This document shows positions 1-6,146 of a DNA stretch of 7,451 nucleotides, one piece after another. A program made the position numbers and the translations under genes. Below the pieces are notes generated by a model that made no database searches, was not told the DNA's origin, and was given only the letters and a program-made list of their open reading frames with translations. How positions within the stretch are numbered: the stretch's first letter is position 1; each line of letters starts with the position of its first letter. The stretch lies in the NCBI GenBank assembly GCA_002167555.2, contig NHDL02000001.1, positions 96,740-104,190 on the forward strand, given 5' to 3'. This stretch comes from Deltaproteobacteria bacterium TMED58. GTDB lineage: Bacteria > Desulfobacterota_D > UBA1144.

Positions 1-225
1 AAGAATAGAGTTATAGGTCTACTTGGGTCAAATAATAAAGGCAGCTCAATAATAATTTGTGCAGCAAGCTCTGACATAGAAGATTTTGACTGTAAGGCTT
101 TCTTGAATAGTATCGCATCTAAAATTAACGGAAAAGGTGGAGGTAAGAAGAATTTAGCTCAATTTGGTTGCGATAAAATTGAGAGTCTTGAGAGTACTTT
201 ATCTCTTATTAAAAATCAGCTGTAA
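1..225 (+). CDS. alaS: Alanyl-tRNA synthetase, C-terminal fragment (5' end outside window)
   Basis: The reading frame is open from the first base and ends in TAA, giving the last 74 residues of a protein. The segment matches the end of the DHHA1 (C-Ala) domain of AlaRS: a beta-strand stretch (SSIIICAAS, about residues 15-23), then a helix, then the glycine signature GKGGGKKNLAQFG at residues 44-56, equivalent to the usual GGKGGGRPDMAQ-G, followed by a short terminal helix. In AlaRS this domain helps to bind the tRNA-Ala elbow and bridges the aminoacylation and editing domains. DHHA1 also occurs in DHH phosphoesterases, but the GKGGGxxxxAQ form at the very C-terminus is typical of AlaRS. The catalytic and editing domains are not in view. 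The stop codon lies inside the 3' end of rpoH on the other strand, with a 17-bp overlap. Confidence 0.85.
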   Translation, partial: KNRVIGLLGSNNKGSSIIICAASSDIEDFDCKAFLNSIASKINGKGGGKKNLAQFGCDKIESLESTLSLIKNQL

Positions 226-1099
226 TTCCATTTTTAAGGAGAATTTTCTTAATTTTCTTAATAGCTGTTTTTTCTATTTGCCTTACTCTTTCACGTGAGA
301 TTTTAAATTTTTTTCCAAGTTTTTCTAGTGTCACTTGTTGGTCTGATAATAATCTATTTTTTATTATAAAAGACTCTCTTTCATTTAGAGTTTCAATTGC
401 TTCCTTTAGGCTAGATTCTAACTCTTTTCTTTGTTGACTCTCTATTACTATATCTTCTTGACTATCTGCTCCTGATGGTAAAAATTCAATTTTTGTCTGC
501 TTCTCTTCAGATTTTATCTCCTCATCTAAGGAATAATCCTTGCCCCCCATTCTTTGATCCATCTCCTTGATTTCTTTGATCGAAACTTTGAGGTCCGTAG
601 ATAATTTTTGATAATATTCTTCTAATGATAAATTGCCGGAATTGTATAAACTTTTAGCAGACCTAATCTTATAAAATAATTTTCTTTGACCTTGTGTTGT
701 GCCAATTTTTACAAGGCTCCAATTTTTCATTATAAAGTTTTGAATATATGCTCTTATCCACCAAACACCATATGAGATTAGTCTGTATCTTTTTGTTGGA
801 TCAAATTTTGTCACCGCTTGCATAAGACCAAGGTTACCCTCTTGAATTACATCCATTAAATTGAGACCATAATTCCTATATTCCATAGCAATTTTAACAA
901 CAAATTTAAGATTAGCAGTTATTAGCTTTCTAGCTGATTGTAAATCACCAGAATCTCTATACTCTTGCGCATATTTTGCTTCTTCTTCTCTTGATAAAAT
1001 TTCGTAATTACTTATTTCGGTTAAATATTTCTCTAGAGAATTTGCAGGAACCGGCAGATTCTTGTTAATTTTTTTTTCTTTTATCTTTTCTTTACTCAT
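209..1099 (-). CDS. rpoH: RNA polymerase sigma-32-type (heat-shock) sigma factor
   Basis: A 296-residue sigma-70-family factor that would direct RNA polymerase to heat-shock or other alternative promoters. Region 1.2 starts near residue 21 (SLEKYLTEIS). Region 2 spans about 55-125, with the core-binding and -10-recognition part LKFVVKIAMEYRNYG...DVIQEGNLGLM and WWIRAYIQNFI. Residues 137-146 (GQRKLFYKIR) match the 'RpoH box' that separates RpoH from RpoD and RpoS. Region 4.2 carries the helix-turn-helix LEKLGKKFKISRERVRQIEKTAIKKI (about 258-283). Length fits RpoH (about 285-300 aa). The sequence is closer in feel to deltaproteobacterial/myxobacterial RpoH-like factors (NWSLVKIGTTQ) than to E. 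coli sigma-32. The ATG has no Shine-Dalgarno sequence in front. A good sigma-70-type promoter lies 15-43 bp upstream. The N-terminus is lysine-rich. The 3' end overlaps alaS. Confidence 0.9.
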   Translation of the reverse strand: MSKEKIKEKKINKNLPVPANSLEKYLTEISNYEILSREEEAKYAQEYRDSGDLQSARKLITANLKFVVKIAMEYRNYGLNLMDVIQEGNLGLMQAVTKFDPTKRYRLISYGVWWIRAYIQNFIMKNWSLVKIGTTQGQRKLFYKIRSAKSLYNSGNLSLEEYYQKLSTDLKVSIKEIKEMDQRMGGKDYSLDEEIKSEEKQTKIEFLPSGADSQEDIVIESQQRKELESSLKEAIETLNERESFIIKNRLLSDQQVTLEKLGKKFKISRERVRQIEKTAIKKIKKILLKNGITADF

Positions 1100-1113
1100 T
1101 AATATTAGTAATC

Positions 1114-1142
1114 ATTATACTTTTATAGATTTATCTTTCCAA
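1114..1142 (-). promoter_or_regulatory. Predicted vegetative promoter of rpoH
   Basis: On the minus strand, TTGGAA (1142-1137) and a perfect TATAAT (1119-1114) are separated by exactly 17 bp. Predicted transcription start is roughly six bases downstream, leaving a 5' leader of only about 8 nt before the rpoH ATG at 1099. No ribosome-binding site is seen in that leader, so rpoH translation may start on a near-leaderless message. The promoter assignment is by eye only. Confidence 0.6.
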
Positions 1143-1157
1143 TTATTATGAATATGC

Positions 1158-1186
1158 TTGACTGTTATAAGCATTTACATTAAATT
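1158..1186 (+). promoter_or_regulatory. Predicted promoter of tRNA-Asn
   Basis: TTGACT (1158-1163; 5 of 6 to the -35 consensus), a 17-bp spacer and TAAATT (1181-1186; 4 of 6 to the -10 consensus). The expected start, near 1193, lies about 15 bases before the mature tRNA 5' end. The element is back-to-back with the rpoH promoter on the other strand. Confidence 0.5.
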
Positions 1187-1207
1187 GTTAGTTTTATAGT
1201 TCAGTAT

Positions 1208-1283
1208 TCCGGAGTAGCTCAGTTGGCAGAGCAGGTGACTGTTAATCACTTTGTCGGGGGTTCAAATCCCTCCTCCGGAGCCA
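1208..1283 (+). tRNA. tRNA-Asn (anticodon GUU)
   Basis: A complete 76-nt cloverleaf can be folded. The acceptor stem TCCGGAG (1208-1214) pairs with CTCCGGA (1273-1279). The D stem is GCTC/GAGC (1217-1220/1229-1232). The anticodon stem GGTGA/TCACT (1234-1238/1246-1250) has one terminal G-U pair. The loop CTGTTAA (1239-1245) places GTT at 1241-1243, reading AAC/AAU asparagine codons. The T arm is GGGGG/CCCTC around TTCAAAT (1261-1267), with one G-U pair. Discriminator G is 1280, and CCA is encoded at 1281-1283. No terminator hairpin follows; the next promoter begins six bases later. Confidence 0.97.
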
Positions 1284-1288
1284 GAATA

Positions 1289-1316
1289 TTTACAATTTAT
1301 GTTTAATTTGTATAAT
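1289..1316 (+). promoter_or_regulatory. Predicted promoter upstream of the 125-aa membrane protein and umuDC
   Basis: TTTACA (1289-1294; 5 of 6) and a perfect TATAAT (1311-1316) with a 16-bp spacer. A start near 1323 would give a leader of about 50 nt ending in the AAAGGAG ribosome-binding site. It may drive the whole membrane protein-umuD-umuC run. I see no E. coli-type, Bacillus-type or alphaproteobacterial LexA site overlapping it. Confidence 0.6.
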
Positions 1317-1360
1317 TAATCTAAATATTTTTTATTTATATTAGTTACTATGTTATAGAT

Positions 1361-1367
1361 AAAGGAG
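1361..1367 (+). promoter_or_regulatory. Shine-Dalgarno site of the 125-aa membrane protein gene
   Basis: AAAGGAG, six bases before the ATG at 1374, supports that start. It is the only strong Shine-Dalgarno sequence seen in front of a gene in this window, which makes the missing sites before rpoH, umuD and the transporter gene stand out. Confidence 0.75.
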
Positions 1368-1373
1368 TTTTTT

Positions 1374-1751
1374 ATGGTTTCATTTACTAAAATTACTGGA
1401 TTAGTTTTAATTCTTCTGGGTGGATTGGGATATTATTTATATGAAACTTTCACTGTATTGATTCCAATAATTCTGGGCTCACTAATATTAATTCTTGGCT
1501 TAATTGCTGATAATCCAAATCGAAAAAGGATGGCTATACATATAGCTGTCATGTTTACGGTTATTGGACTGGTAGTATGTTGGGCTGGAATTAAGGAGCT
1601 TCCTGCTTTGTTGTCTTGCGGTGATATATTAACGTGTGAGTCTGTTAATCGACCTGTAGCCGTTTTATTTAGGTCCGTAATGTTTCTTGTTCTTTTTCCT
1701 TACTTTGTTGCATCAGTAAGATTTTTTATTAAGGCTCGAATGGCTAAATAA
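1374..1751 (+). CDS. Small four-helix membrane protein of unknown function
   Basis: A 125-residue protein with four predicted membrane helices (about residues 5-25, 28-46, 53-72 and 97-118). A short basic loop NPNRKR (48-53) joins helices 2 and 3. A polar loop holding two cysteines (C82 and C88, in SCGDILTCES) joins helices 3 and 4. The two positively charged ends (NRKR, IKARMAK) suggest that the 2-3 loop and the C-terminus face the cytoplasm, leaving the cysteine loop outside, where a disulfide could form. From memory the pattern resembles a widespread uncharacterised small membrane protein in proteobacteria and planctomycetes (LIPxxxGxxLLxLGxxA...RPxAV...), but I can give no function. The start is backed by a good ribosome-binding site. 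It lies 21 bp before umuD on the same strand, so co-transcription is likely without implying a role in mutagenesis. Confidence 0.75.
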   Translation: MVSFTKITGLVLILLGGLGYYLYETFTVLIPIILGSLILILGLIADNPNRKRMAIHIAVMFTVIGLVVCWAGIKELPALLSCGDILTCESVNRPVAVLFRSVMFLVLFPYFVASVRFFIKARMAK

Positions 1752-1756
1752 ATATT

Positions 1757-1765
1757 TGGTATAAT
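1757..1765 (+). promoter_or_regulatory. Extended -10 element directly before umuD
   Basis: TGG followed by TATAAT (1757-1765) is a textbook extended -10 (TGnTATAAT), which can work without a good -35; none is seen at 16-18 bp upstream. The expected start falls at about 1772-1773, that is on the A of the umuD ATG, so the transcript would be leaderless. No Shine-Dalgarno sequence precedes umuD, which agrees with this. It could also be chance in AT-rich DNA. Confidence 0.45.
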
Positions 1766-1772
1766 ATAGTTA

Positions 1773-2216
1773 ATGGGTGCACCAAAAATAAAATCTAATA
1801 TTTCTGATATAAAATCCTATACCAGCAGCAAAGAAAGATATCCAATGTTTGTTGCAAGAGTTCAAGCAGGATTTCCTTCACCAGGAGACGATTATATTGA
1901 GAAAAACCTTGATTTAAATGAACTTTTAATAAGAAATCCTTCAGCAACTTTCTTTGTAAAAGTCGAAGGTGATTCAATGGTTAATGCAGGGATAAATTCT
2001 GGTGATACATTAGTTGTAGATAAGGCATTAGAAGCGAAGGATAAAAGTGTTGTGATTGCTCATATTAATGGAGAGTTGACGGTTAAAAGAATTTGGCTTG
2101 CTAAAGGAAAAGTTTTTTTAAATCCTGAGAACGAAGAGTTTAGTCCTATAGAGGTTACAGAAGAAACAGATTTTGATATATGGGGCGTCGTAACTTATGT
2201 CATACATAAGGTCTAA
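1773..2216 (+). CDS. umuD: UmuD, self-cleaving subunit of translesion DNA polymerase V
   Basis: A 147-residue member of the LexA/UmuD S24 peptidase family. In the family, RecA-ssDNA filaments induce self-cleavage to UmuD', which joins UmuC to form Pol V for mutagenic bypass of DNA damage. The segment [14 protein letters not shown] (30-43) is nearly identical to E. coli UmuD around its cleavage site. Here the scissile bond would be Ala32-Gly33, as in LexA, instead of Cys-Gly as in E. coli UmuD. The catalytic serine is S68 in GDSM, and the general-base lysine is K105 in GELTVKRI. Length fits UmuD (about 139-150 aa) and is too short for LexA, with no N-terminal helix-turn-helix. It is followed by umuC after 5 bp. 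The ATG at 1773 lacks a ribosome-binding site but aligns well with the family start. Confidence 0.93.
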   Translation: MGAPKIKSNISDIKSYTSSKERYPMFVARVQAGFPSPGDDYIEKNLDLNELLIRNPSATFFVKVEGDSMVNAGINSGDTLVVDKALEAKDKSVVIAHINGELTVKRIWLAKGKVFLNPENEEFSPIEVTEETDFDIWGVVTYVIHKV

Positions 2217-2221
2217 TTTAT

Positions 2222-3487
2222 ATGGGTAGATTTGTAGCGTTAATTGATTGTAATAATTTTTATGCTTCATGTGAGCGTGTATTTGATCCTTCGTTAAAAC
2301 AGAAGCCAGTTGTTGTCCTTTCTAATAATGATGGATGTGTTATTGCTAGATCTACCGAAGCTAAAATGGTTGGAATAAAGATGGGTGAGCCATTTTTTAA
2401 ATGCAAAGATATTATTAAAAAAGAATCAGTGAAGGTTTTTTCCTCTAATTATACTTTATACGCAGATATGTCTAATAGAGTGATGAATATAATTAAGGAA
2501 AATTTTCAAAATGTAGAGATTTATTCTATAGATGAGGCTTTTGTCTCCATCGAAACAAGGTCGACTGAAAATTTATATAAAGAGCTTATTGCTTTAAGAA
2601 ATAAAATTTTAAAATGGACCGGGATACCTGTGTCTATAGGAGTTTCTACAACAAAAACTTTAGCTAAACTGGCTGGAAGAAAGGCTAAAAAGAAACTAGG
2701 GGTTTATTGCCTTTGTGAACCTAATGATTTTCCTGATGCTTTGAGAGAAGTTCCAGTAGGGTCGGTTTGGGGAGTGGGAAGAAGGCTAGAAAAGAAATTG
2801 TTTTTAAAAGGTCTATCTAATGCTTATCAATTAAGTTTGTTTGATAAAAAAAAAGCTCGAACTTTTGGTAGTGTTAATCTTGTTCGGACTATTTTAGAGC
2901 TTAATGGGGTGTCATGCTTAGATATTGATTCAGTTATAGAGAAGAAGAGGCAAATTACAACTTCTAGGGCTTTTGGAAGCCCTATATACTCTTTAGACTT
3001 ACTTCAGGAGGCTGTTTCAGTTTACATATCTCGGGCTGCGGAAAAGCTTAGACTCCAGGATTCAAGCTGTTCAACTATTACAGTAGCTCTTTCAACGAAT
3101 CGTTTTAGCCAGAAAGAACCATATAAGTTTCTCTTTAGAACTCAGTCATTAATTTCTTCTACAGACTCGACATCAAAATTAATTAGTGTTGGGAAAAAAA
3201 TTTTAGAATCTATATTTAAAGAAGGTTTAAGCTATAAGAAGGCTCATATCTTTCTTTCCGGTTTGGAGAGTTCTATCTCGAAACAATATTCGCTGGAGGA
3301 TGATATTTCTTCTATAGATAAAGAAACCAATCTTATGTCGGTACTCGACAAATTAAATCTTTTTTATGGTAGAGATACATTAAAGTACGCTAGTGCAGGC
3401 ATTTCACATGATTGGCTTATGAAAAGAGAGAGAAAATCTAAAAGTTACACAACAAACTGGAATGAGATTCTTACAATACAATTATAA
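2222..3487 (+). CDS. umuC: UmuC, Y-family translesion DNA polymerase V catalytic subunit
   Basis: A 421-residue, full-length UmuC. The palm opens with [18 protein letters not shown] (4-21), with D9 as first metal ligand. YSIDEAF (101-107) supplies D104 and E105. [20 protein letters not shown] is the conserved finger/palm segment, and [17 protein letters not shown] is the thumb helix-hairpin-helix. The little-finger domain follows. KLNLF at 377-381 fits a beta-clamp-binding motif (QLxLF-like). The tail [17 protein letters not shown] matches the UmuC-specific C-terminal domain (DUF4113; E. coli W-MKRE--SPRYTTRW). Those last features separate UmuC from DinB/Pol IV. Translation is probably coupled to umuD: the gap is 5 bp and a weak AAGG lies within the umuD end. 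The stop overlaps the convergent 138-aa gene by 6 bp. All key residues are present, so the enzyme should be active. Confidence 0.95.
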   Translation: MGRFVALIDCNNFYASCERVFDPSLKQKPVVVLSNNDGCVIARSTEAKMVGIKMGEPFFKCKDIIKKESVKVFSSNYTLYADMSNRVMNIIKENFQNVEIYSIDEAFVSIETRSTENLYKELIALRNKILKWTGIPVSIGVSTTKTLAKLAGRKAKKKLGVYCLCEPNDFPDALREVPVGSVWGVGRRLEKKLFLKGLSNAYQLSLFDKKKARTFGSVNLVRTILELNGVSCLDIDSVIEKKRQITTSRAFGSPIYSLDLLQEAVSVYISRAAEKLRLQDSSCSTITVALSTNRFSQKEPYKFLFRTQSLISSTDSTSKLISVGKKILESIFKEGLSYKKAHIFLSGLESSISKQYSLEDDISSIDKETNLMSVLDKLNLFYGRDTLKYASAGISHDWLMKRERKSKSYTTNWNEILTIQL

Positions 3488-3898
3488 TATTATGAGAGTG
3501 GAAACTATAGCTTTAAAAAACCACAAATAAACTCTAAATACGTTACCGTTAACTAGTTTTTCAATTTCAGCAATCGATTTACCAGTAGATAGCTTATTAT
3601 GACTTGGGACTTGAAGAAGAAAAGTAATAATCCAAATAAGTGCAACCAATGATAGATTAATCAATGAAAGAATTGAGAAATAGAAATAACATATAATTAT
3701 AGAAATCACTACTTCTATAATCATCAGAGGAATTACTAAGAAAGATATATTTTTTGTATGAAATTTATGAAATTCGACAAATTTTTCTATATCTATAAAA
3801 TTGAAAGATTTATAATGGACAAAATGTATCACAAGTATAAGACCTAAGAGAATAGAGGAGACTATTAAGTTAGAATAAAAAAGTAATACAAAACTCAC
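3482..3898 (-). CDS. Histidine-containing four-helix membrane protein, last gene of the flavoenzyme operon
   Basis: A 138-residue protein with four predicted membrane helices (about 4-26, 51-71, 75-96 and 121-138). It starts with GTG, which overlaps the stop of the upstream FAD oxidoreductase gene by 4 bp (GTGA), so translation is coupled. Polar residues stand out at helix ends: H25, H28, Y29 (HFVHY), H44 and H47 (FHKFH), E62 (MIIEV), and Q96, P98, H100, N101 (QVPSHN). From memory this pattern (VHY...H..H...P.M..E...Q.P.HN) is shared by an uncharacterised family of small membrane proteins; I know of no assigned function. The histidines could bind haem, metal or quinone, which is inference from their spacing. 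The 3' end runs 6 bp into umuC on the other strand. Confidence 0.75.
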   Translation of the reverse strand: MSFVLLFYSNLIVSSILLGLILVIHFVHYKSFNFIDIEKFVEFHKFHTKNISFLVIPLMIIEVVISIIICYFYFSILSLINLSLVALIWIITFLLQVPSHNKLSTGKSIAEIEKLVNGNVFRVYLWFFKAIVSTLIIL

Positions 3899-5091
3899 TT
3901 CCTTAAGGACTCCACTAAGTTAATTCCTGATTGTATTGCCCCATCTAAACAAGGAGATGAAAGGTAATCCCCAGCAAAGTAAATATTATTATTGTATTTA
4001 TAGAAAGATTTTTCTTGGAAGTTAAAAAATTTGGGATTTGATGGCAATGCATCAGGTATTTTGTACGAATTTAAAAAACGTATATTTTTCATACTACTAA
4101 AGTAACTTAAAATTTCTTTTTCAATAGTATTTTTTGATACTTCCATAGATAAAGAAGAGACCGAAACTAATAGTTTGTTCTGAGATGCTTTTTTAAAATA
4201 TATATTTGTTATGTTATTCGAATCTGGAAATAGGTATATAAAATCCTCGTTTATATCAACCATATCAGATATAAAGTAGAAGCATTGAGTCCCATTATAG
4301 GTTATATCTTTAAAAAATTCTTGATTTAATTCTTTGTTGATTAATTTTTCAATTTTTGGATCTGTACAATATAGATTCTTAAAATTGAAGTTATCCCCAT
4401 CTTTTGTTTTAATACTATTTATTCCAATATTTATAATCTCTTTATTAAAGATAATTTTTGATGAATCTAAAAGTGAGGCTATGTTTTTAGCTATTTGGCC
4501 TATCCCATTAATAGGGATACTTACATTACTTTTTGAAAAAAGAGAAAAAATAAAAAGAAAATACTTTAGAGGTACATTTAAGCCTTTACTTAAGAAAACA
4601 CCTTGGAAAAATGAAACAAAAAAATTTTTAATAAAAGTATGACTGAACCCAAAATTTTTTAAAAAATCTTTCACGGGTATCTTTTTATTCTTATATTTTT
4701 TATTTAATAGTATTAATTTTAATAAAAGATATTTATCTTTTAAAGTGAATCCTGGAAAAGTATTAGCGGGAGATAAACCTTTAATATTTTTAAATGGATT
4801 TAATATTTTATAAAAATTTTCTTGTTTTATAGTTATAAATCCAGATGATAGTCTTTTAGACTCTAAATTATAAATTTCAGGAAATATTTTTAAATTGGGA
4901 TAGTCTTCTAGTAAAATTTGAAATCCACAATCTAATTCATATCCTAGGTGGTTTTCAGTTGAAAGCTTTCCCCCTACAGAGTTATTTTTATCAATGATTA
5001 AATAATCCTCGTTTTTATTATTCAAAAGTTTAGCAATTGTAAGCCCCGTAATTCCACTACCTATGATTATGTTGTCATATGATTTACTCAT
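3895..5091 (-). CDS. NAD(P)/FAD-dependent oxidoreductase, amine oxidase/phytoene desaturase superfamily
   Basis: A 398-residue flavoprotein. The N-terminal Rossmann dinucleotide-binding motif is IIIGSGITGL (8-17), with D34 (IIDK) in place to bind the adenosine ribose and GGK (40-42) as the second FAD contact. GYELDCGFQILLEDYP (50-65) matches the conserved GxxxDxGFQ(I/V)L...YP of a poorly characterised subgroup. The C-terminal FAD-closing motif is YFAGDYLSSPCLDGAIQSG (371-389), as in amine oxidases and protoporphyrinogen/phytoene oxidases. The middle part (about 120-190) is hydrophobic, like the substrate tunnels or membrane-contact regions of enzymes acting on lipid-like substrates. The substrate is unknown; I would not call it CrtI, which is about 490 aa and differs at the ends. 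Start and stop are fused by 4-bp overlaps to the 352-aa gene upstream and the 138-aa gene downstream. Confidence 0.85.
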   Translation of the reverse strand: MSKSYDNIIIGSGITGLTIAKLLNNKNEDYLIIDKNNSVGGKLSTENHLGYELDCGFQILLEDYPNLKIFPEIYNLESKRLSSGFITIKQENFYKILNPFKNIKGLSPANTFPGFTLKDKYLLLKLILLNKKYKNKKIPVKDFLKNFGFSHTFIKNFFVSFFQGVFLSKGLNVPLKYFLFIFSLFSKSNVSIPINGIGQIAKNIASLLDSSKIIFNKEIINIGINSIKTKDGDNFNFKNLYCTDPKIEKLINKELNQEFFKDITYNGTQCFYFISDMVDINEDFIYLFPDSNNITNIYFKKASQNKLLVSVSSLSMEVSKNTIEKEILSYFSSMKNIRFLNSYKIPDALPSNPKFFNFQEKSFYKYNNNIYFAGDYLSSPCLDGAIQSGINLVESLRK

Positions 5092-6146
5092 TCCGAAGGT
5101 GGTAATATCCAGTTTTCAGGTTTCCCTGCGTTCCCATGTACCCCTTTAAAAATTATAGAAAGATTAAATGATGCAAAAAATATAATTAGCCTAGATACAT
5201 TTGGCAATCCTAACCTCTTTTCATTTACATTGATTCTAGTTTCTATTGAGGGAATAGGATAAAAAATTGTTTCAACAGCCTTATTTCTAGATTCATTTTT
5301 ATCTTGGTAATTTTCAAATATCTCTAGATTTTCTTTAAATAGATTCATATCTTTATTTTTCATTATACTGTCTATATTTATAATTCCATTCTGACTTATT
5401 TTTGGAAGAATTAGAATGTATAAGAAAGATATTAAATTGGATATTAATGATAAATATATAATAGAAGAGCTGACAGTATAATCACTATTTAAAAAATAAT
5501 AATAAATACCAGAAAATAAAATAGAATTAAGAGAAATACTAAAAATAATAGATTTTAGATCAATTTTCATTTTCTTTATTAATTCAAATCTTTCAAGATG
5601 AAAAAAATAATTCTTTTCATTTTGCTTTACCCAGTGAATTGGAACTACTATTTTTGGACCCTTTAAGGTTCTCAATATGTTCATTGTTATATATGATGGT
5701 GAATTTGCACAGATTAATAGTGAGGAATGATTATATGATTTTTCTTGAATATTAAATATATAAGGTGTGATAACTCCTTGAAGGGCTAATAGTAGTAATT
5801 GCATTAATATTGAAAATACAAATGCTAAAAGTAAATTTTGAAGATTAAATAGAAAATATATTATGGATATAAAAATAATAAAAATTAAAAACAGAACTAT
5901 ATTACCAAATACTATTTTTTTGATACATCTATCTTCAGAGGAGTTAAGATTTTTATTTGATAGGAAATCAAAAGGCAAAGTGAATAAGATTAAAAAGAAA
6001 AAGTAAACATAGACACTTTTTATATTATCTCCAAAAGTGGATGTGATAAAGTCGGCTATATCAAAATATAAACTGAATAAAGTAAATAAAACTATTAGTC
6101 CTACATATATAATTCCAAAGGAAAGCTTGATATCATTAAACTTCAT
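5088..6146 (-). CDS. 352-aa polytopic membrane protein of unknown function, possibly a degenerate M48-like fold
   Basis: About seven predicted membrane helices (roughly 8-28, 45-64, 77-100, 103-130, 198-218, 226-248 and 315-335). A soluble loop (about 131-197) contains PIHWVKQNEKNYFFHLERFELIKK, with H171, H183, E185 and R186. A second soluble part (249-314) ends in ETIFYPIPSIETRI (292-305). The C-terminus is polar and proline-rich (HGNAGKPENWILPPSE). The layout (N-terminal helices, soluble segment with a His/Glu helix, helix pair, then a 'P...R' segment) recalls HtpX-type M48 metallopeptidases, but no HEXXH motif is present, so zinc protease activity is unlikely; this relation is speculative. 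The ATG lies 11 bp inside the renalase-like gene, and the TGA overlaps the next ATG by 4 bp. No clear ribosome-binding site is visible, so translation is likely coupled. Confidence 0.7.
   Translation of the reverse strand: MKFNDIKLSFGIIYVGLIVLFTLFSLYFDIADFITSTFGDNIKSVYVYFFFLILFTLPFDFLSNKNLNSSEDRCIKKIVFGNIVLFLIFIIFISIIYFLFNLQNLLLAFVFSILMQLLLLALQGVITPYIFNIQEKSYNHSSLLICANSPSYITMNILRTLKGPKIVVPIHWVKQNEKNYFFHLERFELIKKMKIDLKSIIFSISLNSILFSGIYYYFLNSDYTVSSSIIYLSLISNLISFLYILILPKISQNGIINIDSIMKNKDMNLFKENLEIFENYQDKNESRNKAVETIFYPIPSIETRINVNEKRLGLPNVSRLIIFFASFNLSIIFKGVHGNAGKPENWILPPSE

Noticed and set aside
1189-1205. GTTCAG at 1199-1204 as part of a deltaproteobacterial/myxobacterial-type LexA box
   Set aside because: Only the right half fits. 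The ten bases before it fail most consensus positions, and it lies just before the tRNA, not at umuDC.
1261-1283. tRNA 3' end as an integration (att) site
   Set aside because: I found no second copy of the T-arm/acceptor sequence downstream within the window, and no integrase gene.
1291-1312. TACAA...TTGTA inverted repeat after tRNA-Asn as a terminator
   Set aside because: The stem is only 5 A/T-rich base pairs with a 12-base loop, and it coincides with a better promoter assignment.
1795-1977. 60-codon open frame on the minus strand
   Set aside because: It lies entirely inside umuD, has no ribosome-binding site, and the antisense umuD product is clearly real.
4334-4642. 102-codon open frame on the plus strand
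   Set aside because: It is the shadow of the FAD oxidoreductase gene. The hydrophobic translation comes from A/T-rich antisense codons, and the FAD motifs on the other strand are convincing.
3895-5091. Call as carotenoid phytoene desaturase (crtI) in a carotenoid cluster
   Set aside because: The protein is about 100 residues shorter than CrtI, and no crtB, crtE or cyclase gene is present; only the superfamily can be supported.
5666-5690. HEXXH zinc-protease motif in the 352-aa protein
   Set aside because: The closest match is HLERF, which lacks the second histidine, so no peptidase activity is claimed.
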